A DNA stretch of 64,000 bases from Prevotella sp. E13-17 (GCF_022024035.1 NZ_CP091787.1:1550001-1614000), one strand, 5' to 3'. Numbered from the stretch's first letter, positions 1-7,920 are shown. The notes: generated by a model from the sequence alone, not told the origin. A program made the numbers and translations.

Positions 1-414
1 AGAAGCGTGGTCGCGATCGTCGCAAATCACAAAGTCGTCTTTGCTCAGAAGGGCAGGGATGACACCCTGATTCACGCTGAATCCTGTAGAGAAACACAGA
101 CAATCGTCTTTACCAATGAATTTGGCAATCTCTTTCTCCAACTGGATGTGAATGTCAAGTGTGCCATTGAGGAAACGACTTCCTGCGCAACCTGTGCCAT
201 ATTTATCCAAAGCCTCTTTGGCCTTGTCTATAATGCGCTGATCGCCCGTAAGACCTGTGTAGGCATTAGAGCCAAACATCAGAACTTTGTGGCCTCCCAT
301 TTCAACCTCAGTTCCCTGTTTGCCAGTGATAGCACGGAAATAAGGATAGATTCCTTTTGCCATTGCTTCCTGAGGTATGCGATACGATTTGTATCTTTCT
401 TGTAATTGTCCCAT
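1..414 (-). CDS. Serine palmitoyltransferase-like enzyme, partial (N-terminus)
   Basis: The minus-strand frame is open from an ATG at 414 to the left edge, so only about 138 N-terminal residues are visible. The start (MGQLQERYKSYR), the stretch GGHKVLMFGSNAYTGL and the later GTGCAGSRFLNGT match the alpha-oxoamine synthase family, PLP enzymes that condense an amino acid with an acyl-CoA. The Bacteroidales serine palmitoyltransferase, first enzyme of sphingolipid synthesis, begins in this way; 2-amino-3-ketobutyrate CoA ligase is the main alternative. The PLP lysine lies outside the window. A TAACTTTG -7 box lies upstream. This is a host chromosomal gene. Confidence 0.8.
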   Translation of the reverse strand, partial: MGQLQERYKSYRIPQEAMAKGIYPYFRAITGKQGTEVEMGGHKVLMFGSNAYTGLTGDQRIIDKAKEALDKYGTGCAGSRFLNGTLDIHIQLEKEIAKFIGKDDCLCFSTGFSVNQGVIPALLSKDDFVICDDRDHAS

Positions 415-450
415 ATTCTTGTTTATAGGTATTTGCTTTTTTACAGGCTG

Positions 451-458
451 CAAAGTTA
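451..458 (-). promoter_or_regulatory. Probable -7 box of the serine palmitoyltransferase gene
   Basis: The minus strand reads TAACTTTG, matching the Bacteroidetes TAnnTTTG -7 element, 37 bp upstream of the ATG at 414. No clear TTG box is seen at the -33 position, so the call is moderate. Confidence 0.45.
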
Positions 459-565
459 CACAAAATTCTGTAAAACGTGCCATTTTTTTTTAATAAAAGT
501 TCTTTTTCGTGAATTTTATTATTAATTCTCCTTCTATTCTCTCTTATTTTTGTAATTTTGCAGAC

Positions 566-1525
566 ATGCAAGACAAGAAAAGAAAGATCGTATTCATCGT
601 TAATCCTATCTCGGGGACTCATTCGAAAGAGGGGCTCGAGGGGTTGATATCATCGGTCATCGACAACCGCCGATTCGAGTGGACGCTGATTAAGACCGAG
701 CGTGCAGGCCATGCTTCAGAGATAGCCAGCGACTGTGCTGCTCATGGTGTCGATATCTGTGTGGCAGTGGGAGGCGACGGTACGGTGAATGAGGTGGCAA
801 GTGCCTTAACCGGCAAGCACACTGCGCTGGGCATCATTCCCTGTGGTTCTGGCAATGGATTGGCCAGACACATGCGTATTCCGATGAATATGAAGGGGGC
901 ATTGGAGATCATCAATCAGGGAAACATCGATGCCTTTGACTATGGGACGGTGGGCGGTCACCCGTTCTTCTGCACCTGTGGAATGGGATTTGATGCCTTC
1001 ATCTCGCTGAAGTTCGCCGAGGCAGGCAAACGCGGGCTGACAACCTACGTCGAGAATGTGCTGAAAGAGGGGTTGAAGTATCATCCCGATATTTATACGG
1101 TGAGCGACGAGACGGGTACGCATAGCTATAAGGCATTTCTGATAGCTTGTGCCAACGCTGCCCAATATGGCAACAATGCGTATATTGCTCCGGGGGCATC
1201 GATGCAGGATGGTCTTCTCGATGTCATCATCATGGAGCCATTCAGTGTGCTGGAGGCGCCAGGCATTGCCCTTGATATGTTTGCAAAGACACTGCCCAAC
1301 AACTCTCGCATCAAGACCTTCCAGGCTCGCCAGATACATATCCATCGCGAGAAAGAGGGGGCGGTGCACTATGATGGCGATCCCACCATGATGGGTACAG
1401 ATATCGATGTGAAGATCATTCCACGCGGACTCCGTGCTGTGGTGAATCCTGCATGTATCGAAGATGCGTCGCATCCCACAAAGATGATGAATGCCATCAG
1501 CACATTCTTCCACAAGATCATATAA
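566..1525 (+). CDS. Diacylglycerol/lipid kinase family protein (YegS/BmrU-like)
   Basis: A protein of 319 residues from the ATG at 566. An in-frame ATG at 509 lies upstream, but homologous similarity and a TAATTTTG box at 553-560 favour 566. Family hallmarks are visible: VNPISG near the N-terminus, the nucleotide-binding GGDGTVNEV, and IPCGSGNGLARH. These define the DAGK catalytic domain, which transfers phosphate from ATP to diacylglycerol or a related lipid at the inner membrane. Length is normal for the family. It is divergent from the sphingolipid gene; a shared role in lipid metabolism is only suggested by position. Host gene. Confidence 0.85.
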   Translation: MQDKKRKIVFIVNPISGTHSKEGLEGLISSVIDNRRFEWTLIKTERAGHASEIASDCAAHGVDICVAVGGDGTVNEVASALTGKHTALGIIPCGSGNGLARHMRIPMNMKGALEIINQGNIDAFDYGTVGGHPFFCTCGMGFDAFISLKFAEAGKRGLTTYVENVLKEGLKYHPDIYTVSDETGTHSYKAFLIACANAAQYGNNAYIAPGASMQDGLLDVIIMEPFSVLEAPGIALDMFAKTLPNNSRIKTFQARQIHIHREKEGAVHYDGDPTMMGTDIDVKIIPRGLRAVVNPACIEDASHPTKMMNAISTFFHKII

Positions 1526-1588
1526 GTCCCTTGATAGCCATTCATAGATAATATAAAGGAACGCGAACTATATTTATTATATATCACT

Positions 1589-1786
1589 ATGCAAGAGGTC
1601 TTGGTTTTTGTATTGCTGCTCTTGGCTTTGGTCTATGCTTCATGGCGCATCTATCGGGTGTTTGTTGACCACCGCGATCCTTGCTATGGATGCACGGGAT
1701 GCGACCTAAAAAACAAAATTGAAAGAAAACAAGCCTGTGAGAAGAAAAAAGTGGTGGAAAAATTTGGCAATCCCGAAATAAAGTAG
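1589..1786 (+). CDS. FeoB-associated Cys-rich membrane protein
   Basis: A 65-residue protein with one N-terminal transmembrane helix (VLVFVLLLLALVYASW) followed by a cysteine cluster, CYGCTGC, and a lysine-rich tail. This layout matches the small FeoB-associated Cys-rich proteins often found near ferrous iron transporters in Bacteroidetes; no FeoB is visible here. The stop codon abuts the tRNA-Cys promoter. Host gene. Confidence 0.65.
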   Translation: MQEVLVFVLLLLALVYASWRIYRVFVDHRDPCYGCTGCDLKNKIERKQACEKKKVVEKFGNPEIK

Positions 1787-1794
1787 TACCTTTG
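1764..1794 (+). promoter_or_regulatory. tRNA-Cys promoter
   Basis: TTG at 1764-1766, 20 bp, then TACCTTTG at 1787-1794: a canonical Bacteroidetes -33/-7 pair. It ends 18 bp before the tRNA 5' end. Confidence 0.7.
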
Positions 1795-1812
1795 CACTCG
1801 CAAAATAGCAAT

Positions 1813-1884
1813 GGTGCCTTGGATGAGTGGCTTAGTCAACGGTCTGCAAAACCGTCTACGGCGGTTCGAATCCGCCAGGCACCT
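1813..1884 (+). tRNA. tRNA-Cys (anticodon GCA)
   Basis: The acceptor stem GGTGCCT (1813-1819) pairs with AGGCACC (1877-1883). The anticodon arm ACGGT/ACCGT encloses the loop CTGCAAA with anticodon GCA. The T arm GGCGGTTCGAATCCGCC is complete, and CCA is not encoded. It lies at the boundary between host genes and the prophage, and is the likely integration target: the integrase is at the other visible end and phage genes begin about 330 bp downstream. Confidence 0.95.
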
Positions 1885-1980
1885 CAGAGTAAAACTCCGA
1901 AACTCCGATAAACAAAGGGTTTCGGAGTTTTTGTTTAACTCAATTTTATAAAATCACCTCAAAATCACCTCAAAATAAAA
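1861..1980. other. Putative attL region
   Basis: This holds the tRNA-Cys 3' end and the first non-coding phage-side DNA. Just inside the junction an 11-bp direct repeat, AAAATCACCTC, occurs twice in tandem (about 1951-1972), as is common for integrase arm sites. The core cannot be defined because attR is outside the window. Confidence 0.45.
1891..1932 (+). terminator. Intrinsic terminator after tRNA-Cys
   Basis: AAAACTCCGAAA (1891-1902) pairs with TTTCGGAGTTTT (1920-1931), followed by a T-rich tract. It may have been brought in or rebuilt by the phage end. Confidence 0.7.
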
Positions 1981-1982
1981 TA

Positions 1983-2004
1983 GCAGGACCCAAATGAGTC
2001 CTGC
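1983..2004. terminator. Small hairpin in the intergenic phage end
   Basis: GCAGGAC (1983-1989) pairs with GTCCTGC (1998-2004) around an 8-nt loop. A clear U-run is lacking, so the role is uncertain. The rest of 2005-2145 shows no gene. Confidence 0.35.
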
Positions 2005-2145
2005 AACAGTAACTAAACTACAAAAAAATAAGATCTGTCTCACGACACATGGGAATAGCTTTATGAATTTCATATGCAAAGATAATCTTTTCTCTTATTT
2101 TTAATTGTTAATTAATCCTAATGACGTAAGTACGTGGGTGCTGAT

Positions 2146-2188
2146 GGAAATAATGTGAATTAATTAAACGGTCGTATAACTACCTTTG
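2146..2188 (+). promoter_or_regulatory. Phage late promoter for the lysis operon
   Basis: GGAAATAATGTGAATT (2146-2161), exactly 19 bp, then TACCTTTG (2181-2188). The -7 box is of host type but there is no TTG at -33; the upstream element takes its place. The same architecture precedes the portal, scaffold and internal virion operons. The lysis gene starts 27 bp downstream of the box. Confidence 0.75.
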
Positions 2189-2214
2189 TACTTGTTTTAA
2201 TCATCACATTAACT

Positions 2215-2691
2215 ATGAATAATCTTATCATCGAACTGAAGACCCTGATTTTAACAGCAGTTGGCCTAGTGACAAGCATACTATCACCGATTGGTGATTT
2301 CATGTTGGCCATGCTGATGCTACTGACGGTCAATCTCATTTTCGGTATCGCCAATGCCAGGGCAAACGGAGAGCCTTGGTCATGGAAGAAGGCAAGTATG
2401 TTCTTCGTTTTCTGCGCCATCTTCCTCGCTATAGTGGCTTTGGAGTTTCTAATCGGGCATCTTATGCATAATGACCCTGAGGCTATCCTTTGCGTGAAAT
2501 ATACTTGCTTTATTGCAGTGTGGGTCTTTGGTACCAACATATTAAAGAATTGGAGAGGCATGCTGAAGGAAGGAACGGCCACGTACAAATTTGTGGACAT
2601 CCTGCTTTACATCCTACAAGTTCAGTTCGTTGAGAAGTTACCATTCGTGAAGAAATACCAAGAATCAAAAGGACAAAAGGTAAATGGCTAA
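2215..2691 (+). CDS. Holin-like membrane protein
   Basis: A 158-residue protein with about four hydrophobic segments (for example LILTAVGLVTSILSPI, LAMLMLLTVNLIFGI, MFFVFCAIFLAIVALEFLI, and a weaker one near CFIAVWVFGT) and a charged C-terminus (KKYQESKGQK). It is the first gene of a three-gene cassette and overlaps the amidase gene by 8 nt. Size, topology and neighbours fit a phage holin that opens the inner membrane at lysis; the family was not identified by homology. A late promoter lies directly upstream. Confidence 0.65.
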   Translation: MNNLIIELKTLILTAVGLVTSILSPIGDFMLAMLMLLTVNLIFGIANARANGEPWSWKKASMFFVFCAIFLAIVALEFLIGHLMHNDPEAILCVKYTCFIAVWVFGTNILKNWRGMLKEGTATYKFVDILLYILQVQFVEKLPFVKKYQESKGQKVNG

Positions 2692-3376
2692 GAAGATATT
2701 CCTGGGCACGGCCCACTTGAATAATAGCGGCAACTCATCGCCTGATGGAAGATTGGTTGAGGCGGTGTATAGTCGTGATATGGTTAAGATGGTACGAGAG
2801 CAGTTGGAAGCTCTCGGCTATGAAGTGTTTGTTGACTACGAGCCATTGAAGCCTGCACCAGAGATGCAAGCTACAACATGGAAGGTGCAGCAAAGTCGTG
2901 AGCTGGCTTACCGTGTCAAGGTGATTAATGCGCTGGCTGACAAATACGGACCTGATAACTGCTTCTACGTGTCTTTGCATTGTGACGCTGCTGCAGGTGA
3001 GAAGGCATGGCATAACGCAGGCGGTATCACCATCTTTACAAGCCGAGGCCAAACAAATAGTGACAAGCTGGCAGAATATCTGTATGACAGTGCAGTCCAT
3101 CACCTCGTTGACTATAAGGGGCTGATGGAACGAGGTAAGGAGCGTGGCATCTATGGTCGAAATCAGTCATACATACGCACGGACATGACCGATGGCGATC
3201 ATGATAAAGAGGCCGATTATTATGTCCTGAAGAATACAAAATGCCCTGCTTGTCTCGTTGAGATGGGTTTCCAGGATAACAAATGGGACGTTGACTACAT
3301 GCTTAGTGAGACAGGTCGTTATTCTATCTCACGTATGCTCGTTGATGGCATCATTAAATACGCAGGCACACTATGA
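2684..3376 (+). CDS. N-acetylmuramoyl-L-alanine amidase (endolysin, Amidase_3 type)
   Basis: A 230-residue protein with the layout of zinc-dependent Amidase_3 enzymes, which cut the bond between MurNAc and the stem peptide. Probable zinc ligands are His11 (GTAHLNN), Glu26 (VEAVYSR) and His99 (SLHCDA); the catalytic Glu193 lies in LVEMGFQDN. There is no signal peptide, as expected for a holin-dependent endolysin. The gene overlaps the holin-like gene upstream and the membrane-anchored gene downstream (ATGA), which implies translational coupling in the lysis operon. Confidence 0.85.
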   Translation: MAKKIFLGTAHLNNSGNSSPDGRLVEAVYSRDMVKMVREQLEALGYEVFVDYEPLKPAPEMQATTWKVQQSRELAYRVKVINALADKYGPDNCFYVSLHCDAAAGEKAWHNAGGITIFTSRGQTNSDKLAEYLYDSAVHHLVDYKGLMERGKERGIYGRNQSYIRTDMTDGDHDKEADYYVLKNTKCPACLVEMGFQDNKWDVDYMLSETGRYSISRMLVDGIIKYAGTL

Positions 3377-3852
3377 AGTATGTTTATACGATATTAGGCA
3401 TTTTTGTCCTCTTCTGTGTATTCATGGCGGGTCGTAGTAGTGTCGGTCAGCGTGATGGCATCATCAACGATACCACAATCGTTGATACAGTCAAGTATCG
3501 CAAACCTGTACCTGTTGACAGCATTGTGGTACGCTATATCACAAAGACATTACCAATTAAGAAAGACAGTCTCAACGTTGGGGATAGTATCGTCTATGAC
3601 TCTATCCCTGTAGAGATACCCATCACACAGAAGGAATACTCCGATGACTCTACATATCGTGCATGGGTGTCTGGCTATGAACCTCATCTGGACAGCATAC
3701 ATGTTTATCGCAAGAATATATACGTTTTTGAGAAGCCTAAGCCTAAGCCTCAGCGTGGTTTTTCCTGGGGACTGCAGGGTGGGGCCGGCTATGGCCTCAT
3801 CCATGGAAAATCAGACATATTCATAGGCTTCGGTGGAAGCTATTCATTCTAG
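3373..3852 (+). CDS. Membrane-anchored lysis-cassette protein (DUF6808-like, spanin candidate)
   Basis: A 159-residue protein with a short N-terminal transmembrane or signal segment (YTILGIFVLFCVFMAG), a periplasmic middle rich in Asp, Ser and Thr, a KPKPKP linker and a glycine-rich C-terminus ending in FGGSYSF, which could be an outer-membrane strand. It overlaps the amidase gene by 4 nt. This type (remembered as DUF6808) is common after endolysins in Bacteroides phages. A spanin-like role in the outer-membrane step of lysis is inferred from position and topology only. Confidence 0.6.
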   Translation: MKYVYTILGIFVLFCVFMAGRSSVGQRDGIINDTTIVDTVKYRKPVPVDSIVVRYITKTLPIKKDSLNVGDSIVYDSIPVEIPITQKEYSDDSTYRAWVSGYEPHLDSIHVYRKNIYVFEKPKPKPQRGFSWGLQGGAGYGLIHGKSDIFIGFGGSYSF

Positions 3853-3906
3853 TCATATATAGGTTTAGTTATAAATTAGGTTTTTAGATTTTAGATTATT
3901 GTAACT

Positions 3907-3946
3907 AAGAGTCCCACCGTCTGTGAAGATAGTGGGACTCTTTTTG
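3907..3946. terminator. Strong intrinsic terminator between convergent operons
   Basis: AAGAGTCCCAC (3907-3917) pairs with GTGGGACTCTT (3932-3942), followed by a T tract. It lies between the stop of the lysis operon and the stop of the minus-strand early operon and probably serves both, with AT-rich sequence on each side. Confidence 0.85.
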
Positions 3947-4393
3947 TTACGCAGGATTGGCCTTATTATCAGAGCGAGTTGGCAGTATCTCTTTTTCTTC
4001 GATGGAAATTCTCTCCGTCAAGACATACAAGTATCGCTCCATTATATCCAGCTGCTGTTTTAATAGACTAATCTTTTTGACTGACATGTTATTAGCCGCT
4101 TGCGAGAATGAGTAATCACGTCCTTTCAGGTAGCGGTCTTTCAACTCTTTGTGTTCGATGATCATCCTGTCGAGATGACTTTGTGATCGAGCGTATGCCT
4201 CTTCAAACACCTTAGCGGGTGACCAACTCTGATACCCGTCAACGTACCTGACAAGATATCCTTCCTCGTCTTCTCGTTCATCACTGTCTTTGTAGACCTT
4301 GCGGCCAATAAATTCTTCTGCAGTCTTACGACTCATTGGGCATGCCTTAACGGTCTTAGTGCCTGTGTAATTAATAAAATTAATAAATTCCAT
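3947..4393 (-). CDS. Hypothetical early protein with crAss001_48-like C-terminal coiled coil
   Basis: A 148-residue protein. The first half (MSRKTAEEFIGRKV...GYLVRYVDGYQSWSPAKVFEEAY) is a small module often seen in Bacteroides phage early genes. The second half is helical (HLDRMIIEHKELKDRYLKG) and resembles the short family remembered as crAss001_48-related. No catalytic motif is seen. It is the last gene of the early operon and ends directly at the terminator. Function unknown. Confidence 0.7.
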   Translation of the reverse strand: MEFINFINYTGTKTVKACPMSRKTAEEFIGRKVYKDSDEREDEEGYLVRYVDGYQSWSPAKVFEEAYARSQSHLDRMIIEHKELKDRYLKGRDYSFSQAANNMSVKKISLLKQQLDIMERYLYVLTERISIEEKEILPTRSDNKANPA

Positions 4394-4419
4394 TGTTGTT
4401 TTTGTTTAAGGGTTAATAA

Positions 4420-4842
4420 TTATTTGAACTTGGTTGGCACATAGCCAACATTTTCTCTAGTGGCTAATTCCATTACTACATCCTCAAAGATTACCCGAAG
4501 ACCGATTGCTGTTGCGCAGTCAAACTCAGTCTTACAGCCCTTGCTGTGCGTCCATCCTTGCATCATATAGATGATATCGAAAGGGTCTTCTTCTCGGCAT
4601 AGCGTTGATAGATCTCTGCGCATGTGGTCGGCCGTGCTCGACTCAGGTGGCAGGCCGTTTTCCATTGGGTTGAAAGTCTCGAAGCCAAGAAACTCTAATC
4701 GCTCTTGCACTATCTTGAACTTTTCTCTTTGTTCGTCTGGGTTGTGGCCACTGATAGGGCCACTTATATAGACCCGTTGTTTTCTTTCGTTTTCCTCGGT
4801 GACCGGAAAACACCGACTTTCAAATACTCCGTTGCTACTCAT
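4420..4842 (-). CDS. DUF4406 / nucleoside 2-deoxyribosyltransferase-like protein
   Basis: A 140-residue protein containing RVYISGPISGHNPDEQ, then FETFNPMENGLPPE, a DL.TLC segment and GCKTEFDCATAIGLRVIFE. This is the DUF4406 pattern, a Rossmann-like fold related to nucleoside 2-deoxyribosyltransferases and common in phages. A role in nucleotide metabolism is plausible but unproven; the family glutamate in TEFDCA is present. Its start overlaps the neighbouring small gene. Confidence 0.75.
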   Translation of the reverse strand: MSSNGVFESRCFPVTEENERKQRVYISGPISGHNPDEQREKFKIVQERLEFLGFETFNPMENGLPPESSTADHMRRDLSTLCREEDPFDIIYMMQGWTHSKGCKTEFDCATAIGLRVIFEDVVMELATRENVGYVPTKFK

Positions 4843-4985
4843 ATTCTTCCGTCTCTTGGTTTTAATTTAATAATATTCATCGCTTTCTTGGCTAATGCCC
4901 TGCGTTCTCGTTCTCTCCTGAGCCTCTGGTACTCACGTTGGTAAGCCTTCCGCTCTTCAATGTGGCTTTGGTAATACTTATTCAT
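4839..4985 (-). CDS. Small basic hypothetical protein
   Basis: From the ATG at 4985 it encodes 48 residues (MNKYYQSHIEERKAYQREYQ at the N-terminus), almost entirely Arg, Lys, Glu and Tyr, predicted helical. The frame extends 21 codons upstream to 5048, but that part looks non-coding. It overlaps the DUF4406 start by 4 nt. The charge suggests nucleic-acid binding; function unknown. Confidence 0.5.
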   Translation of the reverse strand: MNKYYQSHIEERKAYQREYQRLRRERERRALAKKAMNIIKLKPRDGRI

Positions 4986-5054
4986 TGTTCTTTGTTTGTA
5001 TATAATCGGTTGTTTGTTGGTTTTATCATTCCTTCTCGGTTCTTCCACTACTCG

Positions 5055-5540
5055 TTAAACCATCGTATTTCGGGATGCTTTTTTAAGTAATCTCAGTCTT
5101 AGTATTTCTATCATGTGTTGTGCGACTTTATCCCACTCCTCTTTTGGAATGTATAACGGCTCAGGCCTTACTCGCAGACCCATCGTACATGATATACTTA
5201 GGTTTGTGCTCTGCTTGAATAATTGCGACATGTCATCAGTATACTCCACACAAAACATGCTACAGGCTTGCTTGATGGTAAGATCGTTCTTGATGGCCAG
5301 CTCTAGAATAAGAAGGATCGATAGAACTTCTTGTTCTTGTGCCATCTCGTTTACAACCTTCTCCATCACAGATTGCCAATCTTTTGATACGTCAAGCTGT
5401 GCAAGGAGACCTGGATGCAACCTTCTCTCTTTATCCTTTCGGGAAGCCTCAGTTTGTTCCCAGTCACGCTTAACTCTTTCTAGCGTGCCTTCTTCCATTT
5501 GTTTTATTATCTCCTGATATTCCATATTAACGTCTTCCAT
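5055..5540 (-). CDS. Hypothetical early protein
   Basis: A 161-residue, mostly helical protein with charged N-terminal half (KRDWEQTEASRKDKERR) and two Cys in the middle. Not recognised. The ATG six codons in (5525) is an alternative start. It sits between other small early genes in the same direction. Confidence 0.6.
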   Translation of the reverse strand: MEDVNMEYQEIIKQMEEGTLERVKRDWEQTEASRKDKERRLHPGLLAQLDVSKDWQSVMEKVVNEMAQEQEVLSILLILELAIKNDLTIKQACSMFCVEYTDDMSQLFKQSTNLSISCTMGLRVRPEPLYIPKEEWDKVAQHMIEILRLRLLKKASRNTMV

Positions 5541-5555
5541 ATTTTCGTTCTTTAT

Positions 5556-6044
5556 TTATTTCTCAATGGTCTTCAGTGCCGACTTTATTTCGTCTGCAAA
5601 TACCGATTTTTCGTCTGTAATAGAAATTTTCTCTCTCAACATCTGTATTAGTTGCGACCGTTGCTGTTTAGATGCCACATGCATGTCTTCAACGGTGATT
5701 CTATCAGAATGGTGACCAATAAACAATTTAAAGTCGTTGCAGTTGATTACTGTATCTTTGCGATCATCCCATATAACCCATATATTATATTTGGGGGCAT
5801 ATAAAACATCGCCCTGCTTGAACTGTATGGGTTCTTTCTTCAAATTTTCAGATCGTTTCAATACTTCCTTGTCGTGCTCGTCGAGAAATTCGTTAAACGC
5901 TTCACGCACGGCATCCATCGTGTAGTTAGGCTTGCTGAGCCTTGCACCCGTCACCATGTCGAGCACGGTGCAGTAGTCGCTTTCCAATCTATCGTAGTCC
6001 TTGACTTTGTAGATTATTTCCTTAATTTTGCTAAGTATATTCAT
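5556..6044 (-). CDS. Hypothetical early protein
   Basis: A 162-residue protein with a helical N-terminus, a beta-rich centre (FKQGDVLYAPKYNIWVIWDD) and a helical C-terminus. The central piece resembles small beta-barrel modules found in several Bacteroides phage early proteins, but no family is assigned. It overlaps the upstream gene start by 4 nt (6041-6044), so the two are probably coupled. Confidence 0.65.
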   Translation of the reverse strand: MNILSKIKEIIYKVKDYDRLESDYCTVLDMVTGARLSKPNYTMDAVREAFNEFLDEHDKEVLKRSENLKKEPIQFKQGDVLYAPKYNIWVIWDDRKDTVINCNDFKLFIGHHSDRITVEDMHVASKQQRSQLIQMLREKISITDEKSVFADEIKSALKTIEK

Positions 6045-6331
6045 TTCTTCAAATCCTTAAATCGTTTCAATACTTCTTCTAAAAATGATTGCTGAGTTGG
6101 ATAAATTTGATAATAATCAACATTCCCATTTACTACTTCTGCAAATACTTCGTGGGATATATCCTGCAATAGTTTCAAGTCTTCCCAAGTAAGTTCGTTG
6201 TCTTTCTCAGCTTGGTGGTAGCCTTCAATATATTCTGCGCAAACACCTTTAAGGTGCATTTCTATCCATTCTTTGCTTGCACCTTCATGCACAGGAAATC
6301 TTTCTAATGCTCTATCTTCTGCCTTGTCCAT
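6041..6331 (-). CDS. Hypothetical early protein (GYHQAEKD family)
   Basis: A 96-residue protein starting MDKAEDRALERFPVHEG and carrying YIEGYHQAEKDNELTWEDL, a signature I remember from many small Bacteroides phage and conjugative-element proteins. C-terminal EEVLKRFKDL is also typical. Function unknown. Translationally coupled to the downstream gene. Confidence 0.7.
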   Translation of the reverse strand: MDKAEDRALERFPVHEGASKEWIEMHLKGVCAEYIEGYHQAEKDNELTWEDLKLLQDISHEVFAEVVNGNVDYYQIYPTQQSFLEEVLKRFKDLKK

Positions 6332-6347
6332 TTCTTAAACATTTATA

Positions 6348-6797
6348 TTATATAAATTTAATCCTTACATGATTCAGATTACCCGCAAGATATACCATTG
6401 CATCATCGGTAATCTTAACACCCGCCAATTTCATATCCTTTATGACACCAGCCTTGGCAGACTCCTCGTCCTTGTATTCGCCACAGCAAATAAGCCCACG
6501 GACAAAAGCCTTTGCAACATCCAAATTAACCTGGTAACAAAATTGATTATACAAAAACATTCCATCATATCCATCATCCTCGTTGATGGTATTAAACCCA
6601 TGCAGCCCGCCAGCCTTTGTTGTTCCGTCCTCAAACACACCAATAGCGATCAGGCTTGGGATCATGTAATTGCCCACTGCGGTATCACAAGCGATACCAC
6701 ACCCAAAATCCTGGTTTTCATTGTTACCATCTTCCCGCCAGACGCATATCACGTTCTTGGCTTCCATTACTTGTAAGTTAATCAGTTTGGGTTTCAT
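6348..6797 (-). CDS. Hypothetical early protein
   Basis: A 149-residue protein with several Cys and Gly-rich loops (GCGIACDTAVGNYM, GLICCGEYKDEES). Not recognised. It overlaps the upstream gene by 4 nt (ATGA). Confidence 0.6.
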   Translation of the reverse strand: MKPKLINLQVMEAKNVICVWREDGNNENQDFGCGIACDTAVGNYMIPSLIAIGVFEDGTTKAGGLHGFNTINEDDGYDGMFLYNQFCYQVNLDVAKAFVRGLICCGEYKDEESAKAGVIKDMKLAGVKITDDAMVYLAGNLNHVRIKFI

Positions 6798-7189
6798 AAT
6801 TCAATAGTTTTTTCAATTCCGCAAAGTCTTAATGCATGCTGGAGTTCATGAACAAACGCAATTGGCATTTCATTAATTGTCAAACACCCCTTTTCGATGT
6901 CAATGTAATCGTATGCACCATTTGTATAGTTGGAGCTTTTAGGGTGAAAAGTTATGACCAAATTTTCGTCATCGTCAAAATACTCACAGTCGTCTTGCCA
7001 CTGTTTTTCAAAACCGTTCTTTTCAAAAATCTCTGTAGTGAGAGGAATCGGGAAAATATTGAAATCTTCCGTGGTCGCAGCAGGCTTACCCCTAAACATC
7101 TGAGAAAATATCATAGGGTATATCTGCATGGGCTTGTCAATGTTTTTGTTGTAAACCCAATCATCAATCATCAATTCGTTTGCTTTCAT
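6794..7189 (-). CDS. Phage early protein with conserved VHELQHALRLCG C-terminus
   Basis: A 131-residue protein starting MKANELMIDDWVYNKN and ending VHELQHALRLCGIEKTIEL. Both ends, with a central IPLTTEIFEKNGFE, are signatures of a frequent Bacteroides phage and transposon early family. HELQH formally fits HExxH, but the context is a short helix in a family with no known protease activity, so no enzyme is claimed. Confidence 0.7.
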   Translation of the reverse strand: MKANELMIDDWVYNKNIDKPMQIYPMIFSQMFRGKPAATTEDFNIFPIPLTTEIFEKNGFEKQWQDDCEYFDDDENLVITFHPKSSNYTNGAYDYIDIEKGCLTINEMPIAFVHELQHALRLCGIEKTIEL

Positions 7190-7191
7190 AG

Positions 7192-7818
7192 TCAGTTCTC
7201 CTTAATTAGAATCACCTTGTACTTATCTCCTTCTTTTGCCAAAGGAATATCCTTGTCATAGTCATAGAGTTCCGTCTGTGGGATATACGGGTAGTTTCCT
7301 GCATCAACGTGTACTGTGACCTCTGTAGCATCTTTCATCAACTGCTCTTTCTGCCACTTAGCCCCCGCTTTGAACATTTCAACGCAATCTTTATCTGTTG
7401 GATTTCCAACATAAACATCATCATATAGAATATTACTATATAAATAATGTTTTGCCGCCTCTTCCAAGTCCTCGCTTACAGGCTCTTCATCCATTGTAGC
7501 CATAGGTACTTTCTCGCCATTCATTATTTTAAGGCTTTCCATGACGATTTTTGCATCAGTTGAATAACCCTCTACCTCTAAAGCGTCAGCCAGTTTTGCG
7601 ATATATGCTTTTGCTCTGTCTGTTGGCTCAATCATTTCAAGTAGTCGAGGAATTGCCTTAAAAGCGAATCTCTCGCTTACAGGCTCTTTTTGCAAGGTGT
7701 CAATGAGAAACAAAACTGTGCGCAAAGCCTTTCGATAATTAAAAGCACCTTTTTTCCTGCGATACTCTTTGTGAAGTTTTTCAATTTCTTCACGAATTTT
7801 CTGTACTTTGTCTGTCAT
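7192..7818 (-). CDS. Hypothetical modular early protein (EPVSE repeats)
   Basis: A 208-residue protein built from an N-terminal coiled coil (KIREEIEKLHKEY), two EPVSE segments, FKAGAKWQKEQLMKDATEV and a C-terminal beta module with IPQTELYDYDKDIPLAKEGD. These pieces recur in different orders in Bacteroides mobile elements, so the gene is a mosaic. Function unknown. Start coupled to the tiny upstream ORF (ATGA), with an AGGAGG just upstream. Confidence 0.7.
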   Translation of the reverse strand: MTDKVQKIREEIEKLHKEYRRKKGAFNYRKALRTVLFLIDTLQKEPVSERFAFKAIPRLLEMIEPTDRAKAYIAKLADALEVEGYSTDAKIVMESLKIMNGEKVPMATMDEEPVSEDLEEAAKHYLYSNILYDDVYVGNPTDKDCVEMFKAGAKWQKEQLMKDATEVTVHVDAGNYPYIPQTELYDYDKDIPLAKEGDKYKVILIKEN

Positions 7819-7907
7819 ACCGTATTCCTCCTGTCATTTCTAAGTTTTTCTTCATCAACTGGGATATTCTGAATGTCATGCAAACGCTTCTTTTCTTTAT
7901 CTGTCAT
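7815..7907 (-). CDS. Small 30-residue ORF coupled to the downstream gene
   Basis: An ATG at 7907 opens a 30-codon frame beginning MTDKEKKRLHDIQNIPVDE whose TGA overlaps the next ATG (ATGA). It contains the AGGAGG likely used by that gene. It may be a real micro-protein or a leader that couples translation. Confidence 0.45.
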   Translation of the reverse strand: MTDKEKKRLHDIQNIPVDEEKLRNDRRNTV

Positions 7908-7920
7908 ACTATTCTTTAAT

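Noticed and set aside
7..405. 132-codon plus-strand ORF at the left edge
   Set aside because: It is the shadow of the minus-strand serine palmitoyltransferase fragment, which has convincing motifs and a promoter.
806..1513. 235-codon minus-strand ORF opposite the lipid kinase gene
   Set aside because: The plus strand holds the GGDGT and GSGNGLARH motifs; the antisense product has no recognisable features.
2160..2600. 146-codon minus-strand ORF opposite the holin-like gene
   Set aside because: The plus strand has late promoter, operon overlap and membrane topology; the antisense ORF has none.
6794..7189. Metalloprotease call from VHELQH
   Set aside because: HExxH occurs in a short conserved helix of a family with no other zincin features, so only the family description is given.
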